Of a DNA stretch of 52,152 nt, positions 9,910 to 20,543 are shown in pieces (position 1 is the stretch's first letter; each line of letters begins with the position of its first letter). Position numbers and translations under genes: made by a program. The notes beneath the pieces were generated by a model. It saw only the letters and a list, made by a program, of their open reading frames with translations, was not told the DNA's origin and made no database searches. Source of the DNA: Perkinsus marinus ATCC 50983 (lineage: Eukaryota > Perkinsozoa > Perkinsida > Perkinsidae). Where the stretch lies: assembly GCF_000006405.1 (NCBI RefSeq), contig NW_003204474.1:29346-81497 (forward strand), given 5' to 3'.

Positions 9910-11895
9910 TTAGTCTACCTTGTTGGTCTTGAACTTGGACAAGATCCCTTTAGTCCTCTCCTTCCTATACCTCTTCCTATCCTCCTCACTCACCCCTTCA
10001 GCCCCATCTGCTACAAGAGCCTCTGCTTCTGGTGGGGGCACCTGCTTCAACCTCCCCACCATTATCATAGCAGACTATTCTTATACTACCATCTTCTCCT
10101 CCAAAAAAGGTCCTTGAACGGTCCCAGAGAAGCCTTCATATCCCCATCTGATAAGTGCACTCGGGACTAGATCCTCATCAGCCAGCAGCTTCTTGCCATC
10201 ACGGTGTATTCTATGCATAGGAGGTGTCTGGTACAAGTACCTACCCAACAGCATATCGATGTTCGGACCCCATCAGCCCATACCATTCCTTTTCCTTATA
10301 CTCTGGGCTGAGGAAGCGGCCCACTGCATCGTAGAGGGATGCTAGAGTATCAGCAGGCCGGAACTGGAGCTGTAGTACGAGACGGTCGGGGAAGGCCACA
10401 CGGACAACGCACTACGACAAGGCTAGCGGTCTAAGGTGGCCCTAGGCGAGTGGCACTGACTGCTGTGTGGATAGTCCTGGTCTTCAGCTTCTCCATCTCC
10501 TTCTTCTCTCGACTCTGGAAGGCTCTATCGGCGCTGGTCAGAGAGTCCTTTAGGCTACTAAGTTGGGCTTTAATCTGATGTGATACCTCCATGCTGTGAT
10601 CGAGATGTGGTAAGGTCCTCACAAGTTCGAAGTCGTCATCCTGGTCGAGGAGTTCACTACGTCCATTGAGCTCTTTCACAACATCCTCTATCCTAGGCAC
10701 GCCACCACTAGCCGAGCCTTGCCGGAACACCTACAATACTATCATTAGGAGGGTGGGATGATGCAATAACACCACCTTAGGATTGAGGTCCATAGTGCCG
10801 GGCTTGGTCCCACCTGTCTTAAGTAGCTCCTTATGACGCTCCAACTCCTTTGCGAATGCCTCCTTCTCGGCGAGCCCCTACACACATCATCAGCAGAGGG
10901 CGCAATGTGCAGAGGTACCTTCTCAGTGAGCCTCGGGGCACTTGCCACTTGTCCAGCAGCTCCAATAGAGGATACGAAGGGATTGAATACTCCTACGATA
11001 CCAAGATGATGATGATGATGATGATCCTAAGGCCTGCAGTACCTGGTGTGTTGGGTAAGGAAGCCTTAGTCCCACCAAGGGCATAGTGAGCATCAGTGAA
11101 TCTTGATATGTATACTATTGGGCAGGCTATATACTCAGGCTCCGACGATGGATACAAACAGAAGCCGAGCTGAAGAGGGATGAGCTTGAACTCCTCTTAA
11201 GACAGCTAGCAGCAGTTGGGTACTACATTCATCAGGAAGTCCATGGCAGCGGTGCATTTACCGACAGCGGGGTCGAACTTATCATTACTGAGCCTTATCC
11301 GTCGCCTCTTGGGGTTGGAGGGCTGTGCTAGTATATTATCCACTATGTGTAGGAGTAGAGCTAAGGTCTCAGTTGCCGCTTCGCCCTTCGCGGTACGACT
11401 ATGCTCGATCTGAAAACCTTTCTGGTACCCTAGACCAACTACTCCAACTACTAGCATCACCTTCCTTGCCATATCGAACAGGTTATCTGCACTCTGTAGG
11501 AAGGTGGCTGGAGGCATCACTTCGACTTCAGTGTAGGTAGGAGTAGTAGTAGCCTCCCTAGAGACCGATGAGCTCTGCCCCGATGTGGATGATGATGAGA
11601 TGCTCTGTGTGGTGGTGGTAGCGGCGGAAGGTCTAGTGATGGTGTTAGGGGAGAGGAGCCTAGCCTGCAGGGCCATCTCCAACCTCTTGGGCAACTTCAG
11701 CTCAGCCCATTCCTCGGTGTCTAGAGCCCGTAAGGAATCTATCGTATCGAACCATGCTTCATTAACAACCCTACAGGAGACCCAATGATGCCGTAGGGTA
11801 ATTGGGTATTACTTATTGATGATAGGCTTCATCTGTTCTGGCGTCCGGCCCATTTCCTTACCAACCTCTAATAGCAATGCCTCTACTTCGGACAT
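9910..11895 (-). CDS. UBXN6/UBXD1-like PUB- and UBX-domain protein (9 exons)
   Basis: Likely p97/VCP (Cdc48) cofactor in ubiquitin-dependent sorting or degradation. Exons: 11895-11813, 11770-11227, about 11190-11043, 10992-10919, 10877-10776, 10730-10461, 10411-10284, 10240-10090, 10041-9910; about 543 residues. N-terminal part ends EEWAELKLPKRLEMAL. A PUB domain follows at about 150-225 (ILAQPSNPKRRRIRLSNDKF, then a helix with AAMDFL). A charged linker precedes a UBX domain at about 400-480 (VVRVAFPDRLVLQLQFRP, then PPMHRIHRDGKKL and DEDLVPSALIRWG). The C-terminal basic tail is KRYRKERTKGILSKFKTNK. Most introns are 41-50 bp; the one after the PUB domain would be only 33-36 bp, so that junction is less certain. 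PUB plus UBX in this order is diagnostic of the UBXN6 family. Confidence 0.85.
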
Positions 11896-11988
11896 CCTGT
11901 TATGGACAAACTCTGATAATGAGGCTGATGGCTATCTTAACACAACTGTAGACATCCAGAAACATGAATTACACCGTCATCACCATCA

Positions 11989-14118
11989 TCAGCTGTGGTT
12001 GTTGATGAGCCTTCGCAGCATAGCCACCTTCCCAGCAGCATCCTTACAGTTCTTCCATGCAGCTACCGATACCCTGATGACCTTCCATCCAGCATTTATA
12101 AACACCTTATCCCTAATAACACTAGAGCCTATAAGAATATCACTACACCCTGAGTCTGGGGAATAGAGATAGTGCACATCACCATCACACTCTATAACGA
12201 TGCCCAAGTCATCGATAACGACGTCGGCCCTATAGATGCCACATATCTCCACTTCATCCCGCACATTACCATACCCCATGGACCGTAATGTTTGGCTAAT
12301 ATTGGTATGTAGAGAGCTCGAGGCTGGGTTCTCAGTGAGTGTCCCAGCAGGATATGCTCCTATCAACTGCTGGGCCTCAGTAACCATTCCACGGGCCCAC
12401 AAGCCTGCTATGGCTTGCCTAGCGAAAGGTAGAGAAGGGAGATCACCCTCCTTAGCAATACAAGCTAGGACCCTTTCCATGATACTCTCTACACCATCAA
12501 TGTCCAATACTACCCCTGTCCATAGTATACTACAAGCCTGGTCAATAGTAAGACTCTCATTACAGGGCGGCAGACGGTGCCCAGTCTGATGTAGCTGTGC
12601 TAACGCTATTGCATACATACAGTAGGTATTAGGGTAGAAACTAGAGGCACCCTCCAAGGCTATGTCCATCAGTTTAGTGAGGATGGTATGGCTAGGTAGA
12701 TAGGACAGGTTTGAAAAGGCTGCTACTAGTCTAGCCGCATCCACTGCTGATGGCGTGATAGCATTAAGACGACTGCCTAGGTACGAGTGAAGGGCATGTG
12801 CAGTCTCTAGAGTAGACTGTAGAGAGCCTCGACTGAGGTAGAGGCAGACTTGAGGTAGGCTATGGGTCCAGGGCACAGGCTGGGGACTAGCAGCAAGGCG
12901 CTGGAGGAACTCAGGACCTAGACATGCTGTGATGGAAGGATCCATCCAGGTAAACTGTAATATTGACTTCAAGTTATCCATATCGAACGCATGGGCATTG
13001 TTCTCTACTACCACTACTACTTGGTGAGGCAGCAAAGTCTCCTGTATCATACCCAATGCTCCTAGACCCCATATAGAGCTAGCTATACAGGGAGGGTCCA
13101 TCAAGTAAAGGGAGGATAACGTAGAATGGTAGAGGCCCTTGATTACCTCCAATGGAGGGCCCTCACCTATAGCATTGAGCCTAACCCCAGCAGCCCATAC
13201 AATACTACTAATAGCAGTAGGAGAGATGGATGTAGAAAGGTGTGTAGCCTGTGCCAGCAGAGTCGTAAACACCGGGGTGAAGTGACGAAGCCTTGCTAAT
13301 GCCCATATCACGTTGGCTAGCTCAACACCAGTGAAGGCATGATGGGCCTTTGGCAAGTAGTCATCGACCATCCGAGAGATTGGTGCTTCTACTAATGACT
13401 CTCCCTTATCCAGTGATGATGCCATCTTGGCCCAGCCCCAAAGGACCATGGCCACATCCTTAGGTGACAGCTGGGTCATACTGCCCACCAATGGTGCCAA
13501 CTCCCCCCTCAGGTCTATTCCCAACTTACCACAACCCCATACCAACGTTGCGACGTCCCTAGAGGACCCCTTAGGACCATCAAGGGCATTGGATATGAGC
13601 CGTGTAAGGTTAGCCCGGTCCAGTGTCGTACACCCCTCCTCACTAGACCGACTGATGAGAGTGGAGACTTCATGTGCTGCCATGCGTGTAGGGGTCGAGG
13701 GCTTCCTCCATGAAATTGCAATAGTAGGTACCGGTACTTTTACCTACCCCAACAGTTAACGGCGAGCTTCCTTGGATGCCCTTACCTACACCTAGCCTAT
13801 TCAAAGCCTCTTTACTCTCTGACAGCTCCAACTGCGAGAAACCTCTACCTCCATTCTCTACGAAGGCCCTCTTCAAAGCTAACTGGAACTTCTCATCCTC
13901 CTGAGTCCAGTAAAAGTACAAAAAGTACCGCCACCAATAGGTAGTATTACCGTCCACGTCCCCGGTCCAAGGCTACGGGCCAGACCAGTGATCATAGCGT
14001 GGACCAAGGCCCCCCTTACTGGACCCTTGGGTGGTACTGCTATCTCAACTGCCCGCTTATAACTACCTCTAACACATAGCTCTTGTATTCGTTGCAACTT
14101 GCTGGTTGACAGAGACAT
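11989..14118 (-). CDS. RAP-domain helical-repeat protein (3 exons)
   Basis: Exons 14118-13951, 13900-13748 and 13701-11989 with introns of 50 and 46 bp give 677 residues. The C-terminal ~70 residues form a RAP domain: YRADVVIDDLGIVIECDG, then SSVIRDKVFINAGWKVIRV. The middle contains degenerate helical repeats with a recurring W(G/A) core: TLVWGCGKLG, MVLWGWAKM, NVIWALARLR, SIVWAAGVR, SIWGLGALG. This architecture is expanded in alveolates and usually acts in organelle (mitochondrial or plastid) rRNA/mRNA metabolism; whether this protein is imported cannot be seen. The second junction uses an AAG acceptor and is less certain than the first. The stop lies 93 bp upstream of the UBXN6-like start, in the same orientation. 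Confidence 0.85.
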
Positions 14119-14592
14119 GTAAATTATTGCATATTATTATACCCCATAATAGTAATACTGATGATAACACAACGCCGACAAAACACTATGTAGGGGCAGC
14201 ATTAGGTAGTAGACATGGGTCATGCTTTAGACCTCCATCTCACAGCCACTAATACACCTGAAACATACTCAGCAGACACTACACTGAAGATAACTATATA
14301 TGTAGATGTAGAACATCAAAGTATTATCTCTGAACTTAGTGACCACATCATTGCATGTGTACTTGACCTAAGGATAGGTTACGTATCACACCATGCCTAT
14401 AAGATCTGGGTCCAACAGTGCTATGGTAGTCCCGTCAAGGAGGAATCATGTGGAGTATGATAAGGATGGGGTCGAGCACCTCAGATATCATAGAAGACCA
14501 ACAGCAACCCAATGCAACCTCATCCCACCCCAACACTTTAACGTGGCAGTAATTCGAACTAAGGATACCACTTTTAAAAGTGGGTCTGTAAC
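14119..14592. other. Spacer between RAP gene and MULE; contains a 16-bp palindrome
   Basis: No convincing gene. A plus-strand ORF at 14215-14460 (81 codons) starts MGHALDLHLT but resembles nothing I know. A perfect palindrome (CCACTTTTAAAAGTGG) lies at about 14566-14581. This spacer may contain the promoter of the RAP gene and one end of the neighbouring transposon, but I could not find a matching terminal inverted repeat. Confidence 0.4.
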
Positions 14593-16186
14593 TTAGGAAC
14601 TGCTCCTTAAGGCGCACCTTAAAAATAGGAAGGAAACCCATAAACTCGGTTGAGGAAACCCAACATATATATTCCCATACTTGATTCCCATTTTTGAGTT
14701 TCCAAATCGGTTAATTGAACAACTCCAGAGATCTTCATTCTTTACATGCACCGTTGTTGAGATTCTAGGTATAAACCCAGGCACACCGTGCACTCCTATA
14801 TACCATGTAGCTTTCTGACATAGCCAGGTATCCTTGAAATAGTTGAGTAGGCTCGGGTGGCTTCCTCCCCACTTCGCCACAAAGGCTTCTACGGCATCCT
14901 CGAACATAGAGTCGCTAGTACAACGGTGGAGAGCATATATGTCGCGCTTGAAATCTTTCCTGGTAGCCTGCACGATATCCGATGCTTCTTCTGTGGTCAG
15001 GTTGACGTAAGTTGGGAGATTATCGGTGACAGCACGGAGCATGTGGACCCAGCAGTATAGCCTATTAGATTGCCCGATCTTATCTCGATCCCATTTCAGG
15101 TTCTTCTCGAGAGCCTCCGAACTTATTGGGCCGAATACCTGAATGGAGACTCCCTGGGCGACAGTTTCTTGTATGCTACTCGTTCATATGCCTTGGTGAA
15201 GTATTCTGCGCCATCGGCGACGATGGTCCTAGGCTCCATATTCCCACCAACTTGGTGGCCCTTGGTGGCACCAAGGGCCACTACTGCCAGCTTCACACAG
15301 TCGAATATGGCAGCAGTCGACTTGGTCTTCTTATTGGTGGTGAGAGCGAAGCAGACAGTCTTGAATTCTCCTTTAGGATTAATGCTCCCTATGATGAGGG
15401 TTACTAGGCCGAGCCAACAGAGACCATCTGTGTGGTCGCAAGTTATCACCAATTCGGGACCTTGGGCATTGGCTAGTAGAAGCGACGGACAGGAAAATGC
15501 GAAGTAAGTGAGATCGCCAGTATCGAAGCCGATGCAGTATGCAGTTCCTTCGTCCCTCGGTATTGATGAGTGCTCCTCGCAGAATTTTCTTATAGTAGCC
15601 GTGCTCTTACCAGTAGTAGCTCTGTCGAGAGTTTGGGGTAGCCGATCTCGCGTATTATATATGGCCTTCATGACAGACTTACGACTCCTGGAGTCCGGGA
15701 GCAGTTTGCGCTTCCTCAAGCTGCGGAAAGTCACTTTCCGAAAGTGTCAAGGGGAGTAGCTCGGCCTTCACGATGCAGCTCCACCACAACTCTAGAGGCC
15801 GCTTTGCTGAGAACCGTCGGTCTAGACTTCCCTCCACTCTGTTGCTCGTGACTGTGAGTGCGGTGGTGAACATCGGGCAGCATTATCTCGTACCTCAGGC
15901 CCTCGGGAGAGTCGAGCTGTTGGATTCGTGCAACATACGGGCAATTGTAACCAGACCGCCTCCCACGACCATAACAGCAGACATACTTATGTATAAGGCT
16001 CCCATCCCTTCTCAAGTAAGTACCTTTACTTAGTAAAGGTACTAAGTCGGACGATTCGAGCTGCAGGGCTCGACTCGACTCGACATTTCTCCGCCACCGG
16101 GCTCGACCGAGTTCGACTCGTCGAAAATCAGACGAGCCTCCACTCGACTCGCCGGACTCGACATGCCGGAAGGTGGTCAATACCAT
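14593..16186 (-). mobile_element. MULE (Mutator-like) transposase gene, frame restored by two short introns
   Basis: Exons 16186-15735, 15687-15180 and 15138-14593, with GT-AG introns of 47 and 41 bp, give an uninterrupted 501-codon frame. Order of features: an N-terminal zinc finger of FLYWCH/WRKY-GCM type (YVCCYGRGRRSGYNCPY...HHRTHSH, about 65-115); the DDE transposase core (about 180-330) with the lead strand ending VITCDHTDGL and later TIVADGAEYFTKAYER; then WVHMLRAV and the helical tail with HPSLLNYFKDTWL. The first acidic residues of a DDE triad are plausibly the D in ITCDHTDG and the D in VADGAE. Without the introns it would look like three dead fragments. The first ~45 codons run through a CTCGA-rich low-complexity stretch, so the true start may lie further in. 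The C-terminal ~60 residues look degenerate. Terminal inverted repeats were not found. Confidence 0.8.
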
Positions 16187-16239
16187 TGACTCAATAGGTA
16201 CTAACTGTGACTGATGCCAACTAGGTTCAACCAGGTCTA

Positions 16240-16998
16240 TGGAAGTCTCCCATTGGAAGACTTCAGCTGTCAGGTACGCATCTGTGAATGAACGTTATGT
16301 TCACAGACTGTGAGCATAACGTTCACAGATACCGCTCAATTTGAACGGTTCAAACTTGCAATGTTCGAATAATAGAAAGGTTCGCTTAGATTTGATTCCA
16401 TTTATCCAAGGAAACACTCTTGAATCAAGAATCTTGATTACCGACACATTCATTGAATGAATTTCTCGGAATGAATTTCATTCCGAGCTTCATGTGTATT
16501 TAACTGCATTCAAAACATATGAATGTTCCGAGTTATGATGCTCGACCGCCGAGGATTCTCTTCCCCATAATCTGAGAAAGACACCACAAGTCCGTCGCTA
16601 GACACGCTGTCAGCGTGTGAGTGCCTAGCCACTCAGCCACACAGCGTGACACTGAGTGACTAGCATGACGCTAATAGGTCGATAGTCCAGCAGCCCGACT
16701 ATCGAACTATTAGCGTCATGCTAGCCCGACTCCGGCTCGGCCGATCCGGTACTTTGAGTCAGGTTTGTAGTAAAGTTTACTACAAACCTTGAATCCCGAT
16801 AGCGTTTCTAGGGCTTCCTTCGCTGCTTTTAGGGTATCATATCTCGTACCATCAGAGTACTACTTAGAGAGTAGTACTGAGAGTAGTACTGACTCATCTC
16901 CCGCTCAGATTCGGCAGAGCCCTCCCCGTCACCATTGAGCCCATCCATCGATACGAGGGAATCACGCATCGCCACGTGACGTGGCCCACGTCGCGTGC
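16240..16998. repeat. Cluster of at least eight unrelated hairpins
   Basis: A 760-bp non-coding stretch packed with inverted repeats of different sequence. Clear examples: 16280-16329 (about 22-bp arms, one mismatch and a 4-nt insert), 16465-16487 (11-bp perfect arms, 1-nt spacer), 16660-16724 (28-bp arms, one mismatch, 9-nt loop), 16761-16789 (14-bp perfect arms, 1-nt spacer), 16856-16878 (9-bp arms) and 16973-16997 (palindrome around GACGTGGCCCACGTC), plus shorter ones at 16242-16264 and around 16430. It lies between the MULE transposase start and the gag fragment. Confidence 0.8.
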
Positions 16999-17189
16999 GT
17001 CATTGTAGTGGAGTCCAGCGGAGCGACGCACATATAAGTGTCTGATCGATATTAGCTGTGGCGTACGCATGTGCATTCTAGTTCTGTGCACACTGCTACC
17101 GCATTCATCAGTCCCGTCTCGACTGATACCGTACTAGCAGTCCTTATCGCCTTGTGTTCATAGTGGGCATTCCCGAGTGAGTCACAACA

Positions 17190-17207
17190 TGGTGCCCAGA
17201 CCCAGGA
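17190..17207 (+). other. Possible primer-binding site of an LTR retrotransposon
   Basis: The string TGGTGCCCAGACCCAGGA follows ...CAACA and precedes gag. Almost the same string (first G changed to A) lies at 50154-50171, after ...CCACA and before the second gag remnant. The two are in different reading frames relative to their gag ORFs, so conservation is at nucleotide level. A sequence starting TGG just after a CA end is what an LTR end plus a tRNA primer-binding site would look like. The LTR itself was not delimited. Confidence 0.45.
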
Positions 17208-17245
17208 ACATTCTTTCAGTGGGTTCTACCCCTTCTTGTGGCTCC

Positions 17246-17935
17246 ATGAGTGCCCCCTCTGACTCCCCCGCATTCGAGGAGGTCCCTGGCTCTTGGAGTG
17301 AGACTGAGGAGTATGTCCTCGCCCTTGGCGGCTATGATCAGGAGGAGGGTCCGTCCCCCTCTCCCACGGGATCGGCTCCACCGATTCCTCCTGCAGCCCG
17401 AGAAGGGGGGCCAGAGGCCGCCCCAGCTGTAGGTGACGAGAGCGGTAGGCCACCGGTTCCAACAACTGGCCCAACCGTTCCCTCAGGGCCCGCTCCTGCC
17501 CCACTTTCTATTTCACCCCTTGGGAACGAGCCCCACCGTACCATTAAGTCTTATGATTTGGGCGAGAAGTTCACGGGGACCGACAAGCAGGCCCACAGCC
17601 TTGAGGTATTCGAGTTCATCTCCCGTGTCAAGGCTCATTTGAAACTCCTCAATATCGCCCCGTCTCATCATTATCAATATCTCCTCTTGAACACTCGCCT
17701 AGCTGCCTACAATGCTTTGACTAACAATGTTCGACTCCCCATAAATGATCCTCAAGCGTTCCACGTTGGTGTCTCCGTATTGCAGGAACGCTTCGGGGTT
17801 AGCCGCCACGATCTGTGGGCCCTGGCCCGCAATCGCCGCTTAAATGTTGGCGAGACGACCTCCGATCTGATCGGTGACTTACAGAAGTACCTGTCGTACA
17901 GTCTTCCTGAAGTGTTGTCGTTGTCACGCCAGTGC
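17246..17935 (+). pseudogene. LTR-retrotransposon gag fragment
   Basis: Plus-strand frame from ATG (MSAPSDSPAF) with a proline/acidic N-terminal linker, then a capsid-like helical region: KFTGTDKQAHSLEVFEFISR, LLNTRLAAYNALTN, and a tail ENVxTTSDLIGDL-like segment ending LPEVLSL. The pattern of FTG...EF plus later LxDLxxxL is typical of Ty3/copia-type Gag. There is no zinc knuckle, protease or polymerase downstream: homology stops near 17935, where an antisense integrase fragment begins. An in-frame upstream ATG at 17189 lies within the candidate primer-binding site and is probably not used. Confidence 0.6.
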
Positions 17936-17939
17936 TTGG

Positions 17940-18235
17940 ACTGGGTAGTGGCGATGTCCTTCTGGCACTGTCGATGGCGGAGATGAGATAGAAGCGAGTC
18001 GGCCCATCGACTGACCTGAGATAAGGACCTGCAATGTCACTGTGCAAGCGAACGAATGGGAATGGAGCTCGGGGGGTAGAACTGCTTGGGAAGAGGTCCG
18101 GTCTGTCCACGTGCAATGACATCGGATAGTCGGTACGACCCTGGCGATGACCGAGATGTAGACGTTGTTGGTGGATATTCCGATGAGGGGTATCTGCGGA
18201 TGAAGCTGACGTATGACTGCTGATCGATAACACTG
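17940..18235 (-). pseudogene. Antisense retrotransposon integrase fragment
   Basis: On the minus strand, HSDIAGPYLRSVDGPTRFYL followed by ISAIDSAR matches the start of a retroviral-type integrase catalytic core: the first catalytic Asp in the DxxGP context, then a beta hairpin with the G-x-R-(F/Y) pattern. The frame is disrupted around it. Because it faces the upstream gag fragment, this is a rearranged (inverted or co-inserted) piece rather than the continuation of that element. Confidence 0.6.
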
Positions 18236-18558
18236 ATGGTGGTGCGATTAAGGAGCTCGCAATAGACTAACCTGCTGAGATGCCCTATCGATTCCGCTGA
18301 TGGCGTCGGTTAAACACCCAGATCCATGAGAAATTGATGATTTAAAGAATCTGGGATGTGTCGCGTTCAGGCATGGCACAAATTGACTTTCGAACTCCCA
18401 ACCCAACAAATTGTTAATAGCAATCTCCTTTCCCGCGTGCGATGCTTGCAAATCTTCCGTGCAGTCGCGGCTGGGCCGCCTCTTAGTCGGAAAAATCACA
18501 TCAGTCCGTGAAAGACGATTCTCCAACACATGAGTGCGTGAATTTCGTTCAACCCCCA

Positions 18559-19112
18559 CTAGTAGTGACTACTAGGACTACTACAACTACGGCTATGACT
18601 ACTACAACCACGACTACGACTATGACTACTACAACCACGATTGCGACCACTATAACCACGACTACGACTATGACTACTACAACCACGACTACGGCTATGA
18701 CTACTACAACCGCGACTATGAATATGACTACTACAACTACGGATATGACTACTACAACCACAACTACGACTATGACTACTACAACCACGACTATGACTAC
18801 TACAACTACGGCTATGACTACTACAACCACGACTACGACTATGACTACTACAACTACGGCTATGACTACTACAACCACGACTACGACTATGACTACTACA
18901 ACTACGGCTATGACTACTACAACCACGGCTATGACTACTACAACCACAACTACGACTATGACTACTACAACCACGACTACGACTATGACTACTACTACGG
19001 CTACGACTACTACAACCGCGACTATGACTATGATTACTACAACCACGACTATGACTATGACTTCTACACGCAAGACTACGATTATGACTACTACGACTAC
19101 GACTACTATTGT
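18559..19112. repeat. Trinucleotide-based satellite, (AC/AT)-rich ACN units
   Basis: About 550 bp built almost wholly from ACT, ACA, ACC, ACG and ATG triplets. Recurrent longer words such as ACTACTACAACCACGACTAC and CTATGACTACTACAAC show a higher-order periodicity near 27 bp. Read forward it gives a long Thr/Met frame and read backward a Val/Ile frame, both artefacts of the repeat. No start context or domain supports a protein. Confidence 0.9.
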
Positions 19113-19666
19113 CCAGATAACAATGGATTTACAACTCAACTTCGGGTCAATTGGGGATATGAGATTTTGATGAGTTGCCTTGAGTGTTTAATTGAGTCAA
19201 TACTGACAGCATACTGAATTCGCGAGAGGCTACATTCTTCAAGGCCACGACGTGATCGAGACCGAGAACAGCATCATCGATACCAAAGTCGTCTACTCTG
19301 AAAGCAATATCCATCTCGATAGTCCACTCTCCAGCAGTGAGTTCTGTAAGCGGTCTTATCCGGGTAAATTGCGCTTTTTAGTGTAGCAGCCACTGTGGCT
19401 TATCCCTGACTACTCTGACCTGGGCTACCAAGAGTTCCAACTTCCTTACCTGTCATTCCATATCGAGAGAGTGATCAGCATGCCAGTATTCCTGATAAAA
19501 AATAGTACTGTATATATGAGTACCTAGGCAAGCCTCACACCTGGCTTGCATCTATATGGCGATATCAATCAAAGCGAATCGCAATTGGACGTGGAAGCTC
19601 TGTAGAATGTTCATGCGTGCACGGTGCACGGTGCACCAATGGCAATGATAAACTGCACGGATGCAC

Positions 19667-19755
19667 GATGTTTAGACGCAACGATGTTTAGACGCAAACT
19701 ATCTTAACTACTACCTAACTTCTCTTAGAGAAGTTAGGTAGTAGTTAAGATAGTT
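19667..19755. repeat. Short tandem duplication followed by a 59-bp near-perfect palindrome
   Basis: ACGATGTTTAGACGCA is repeated head to tail at 19667-19698. Immediately after, 19697-19755 is an inverted repeat with two perfectly complementary 29-nt arms separated by one base (19726). The arms contain TTAACTACTACCTAACTT. A CTACTACT-rich stretch follows. Upstream (19600-19650) GTGCACGGTGCAC motifs form further short palindromes. Confidence 0.9.
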
Positions 19756-19859
19756 CTCTACTACTACGTCACACTACTACTGCTACTTATATACACAATT
19801 TATGTCGTACGTGTTCTGCAGACTGCAATAGCAATACCCATTATAGAACATTGGCTCAT

Positions 19860-20267
19860 TCATATGCGGCATATGATATGCTGTTGAGTTTTGTACCGCT
19901 TTATCTGAAGCAGTGTGACCCGTGTTCGTGATTTTGTTATGTCCAGTGGCGAAGTCATTCTCAAGTTCCAATGCGGAACGCTTTTCTTCAGAAGAGTTGT
20001 AGCTCTCGCCGATTGCACCGAATATTCCAAATATGAGGGATATGCGCGCGAGGGAAGAGGAGCGCGGCTCCGTTTCGATGGTGGAGAAGATCTTCGGTGT
20101 GGTTTATTATCTCGCCAGTGAAGATTATCTTCGCCACTCTCAGAGTATTTTGACTTCCGAAAGGGCTCCTTCATGCCCGGCGACAGCCGAGCGGGAGGAC
20201 GCCCTTTGGCGAAGCTCGGCAAGGAGCGTCTCAATGAGCTTATGAATAGATTTTTCAATAAAACCAT
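19860..20267 (-). CDS. Unrecognised ORF, doubtful
   Basis: A 135-codon minus-strand frame rich in Arg, Ser and Pro (for example RDNKPHRRSSPPSKRSRAPL). The opposite strand is also open over much of this stretch. No domain is recognised. It lies between repeats and could be a transposon remnant. Kept only as a low-confidence possibility. Confidence 0.15.
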   Translation of the reverse strand: MVLLKNLFISSLRRSLPSFAKGRPPARLSPGMKEPFRKSKYSESGEDNLHWRDNKPHRRSSPPSKRSRAPLPSRAYPSYLEYSVQSARATTLLKKSVPHWNLRMTSPLDITKSRTRVTLLQIKRYKTQQHIICRI

Positions 20268-20543
20268 TATCGTTTATCATTACAATTTTCCGTATCAAAC
20301 AATGAGTTTGCTTTAGTACTATGTCAATTCGGGGGAAGTTTCAATCTGTACTACAATGTAGTACAATCCGGGTATCCTCCGTTCATAGAGTAATTTCTTT
20401 TTACCAGGTAGGCTCGCAAGGTGTTTAGAGGAGAATCGCCTATGCGGAAGGCGAATCCGGTGGAGGTTGGTGAACTATGGGCATGTGGTCTACGACATGG
20501 CAAGAGGACGTATGTTGTCATGACAGTTCTCCTCATAACATTA

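Noticed and set aside
9769-10170. 133-codon plus-strand ORF
   Set aside because: It lies antisense over the last exons of the well-supported UBXN6-like gene and over simple GAT repeats.
14215-14460. 81-codon plus-strand ORF as a small gene
   Set aside because: No recognisable feature and opposite to the local gene array; too short to support.
18508-19170. Long Thr/Met-rich plus-strand ORF and Val/Ile-rich minus-strand ORF
   Set aside because: Both are artefacts of the triplet satellite; no start context, domain or codon signature.
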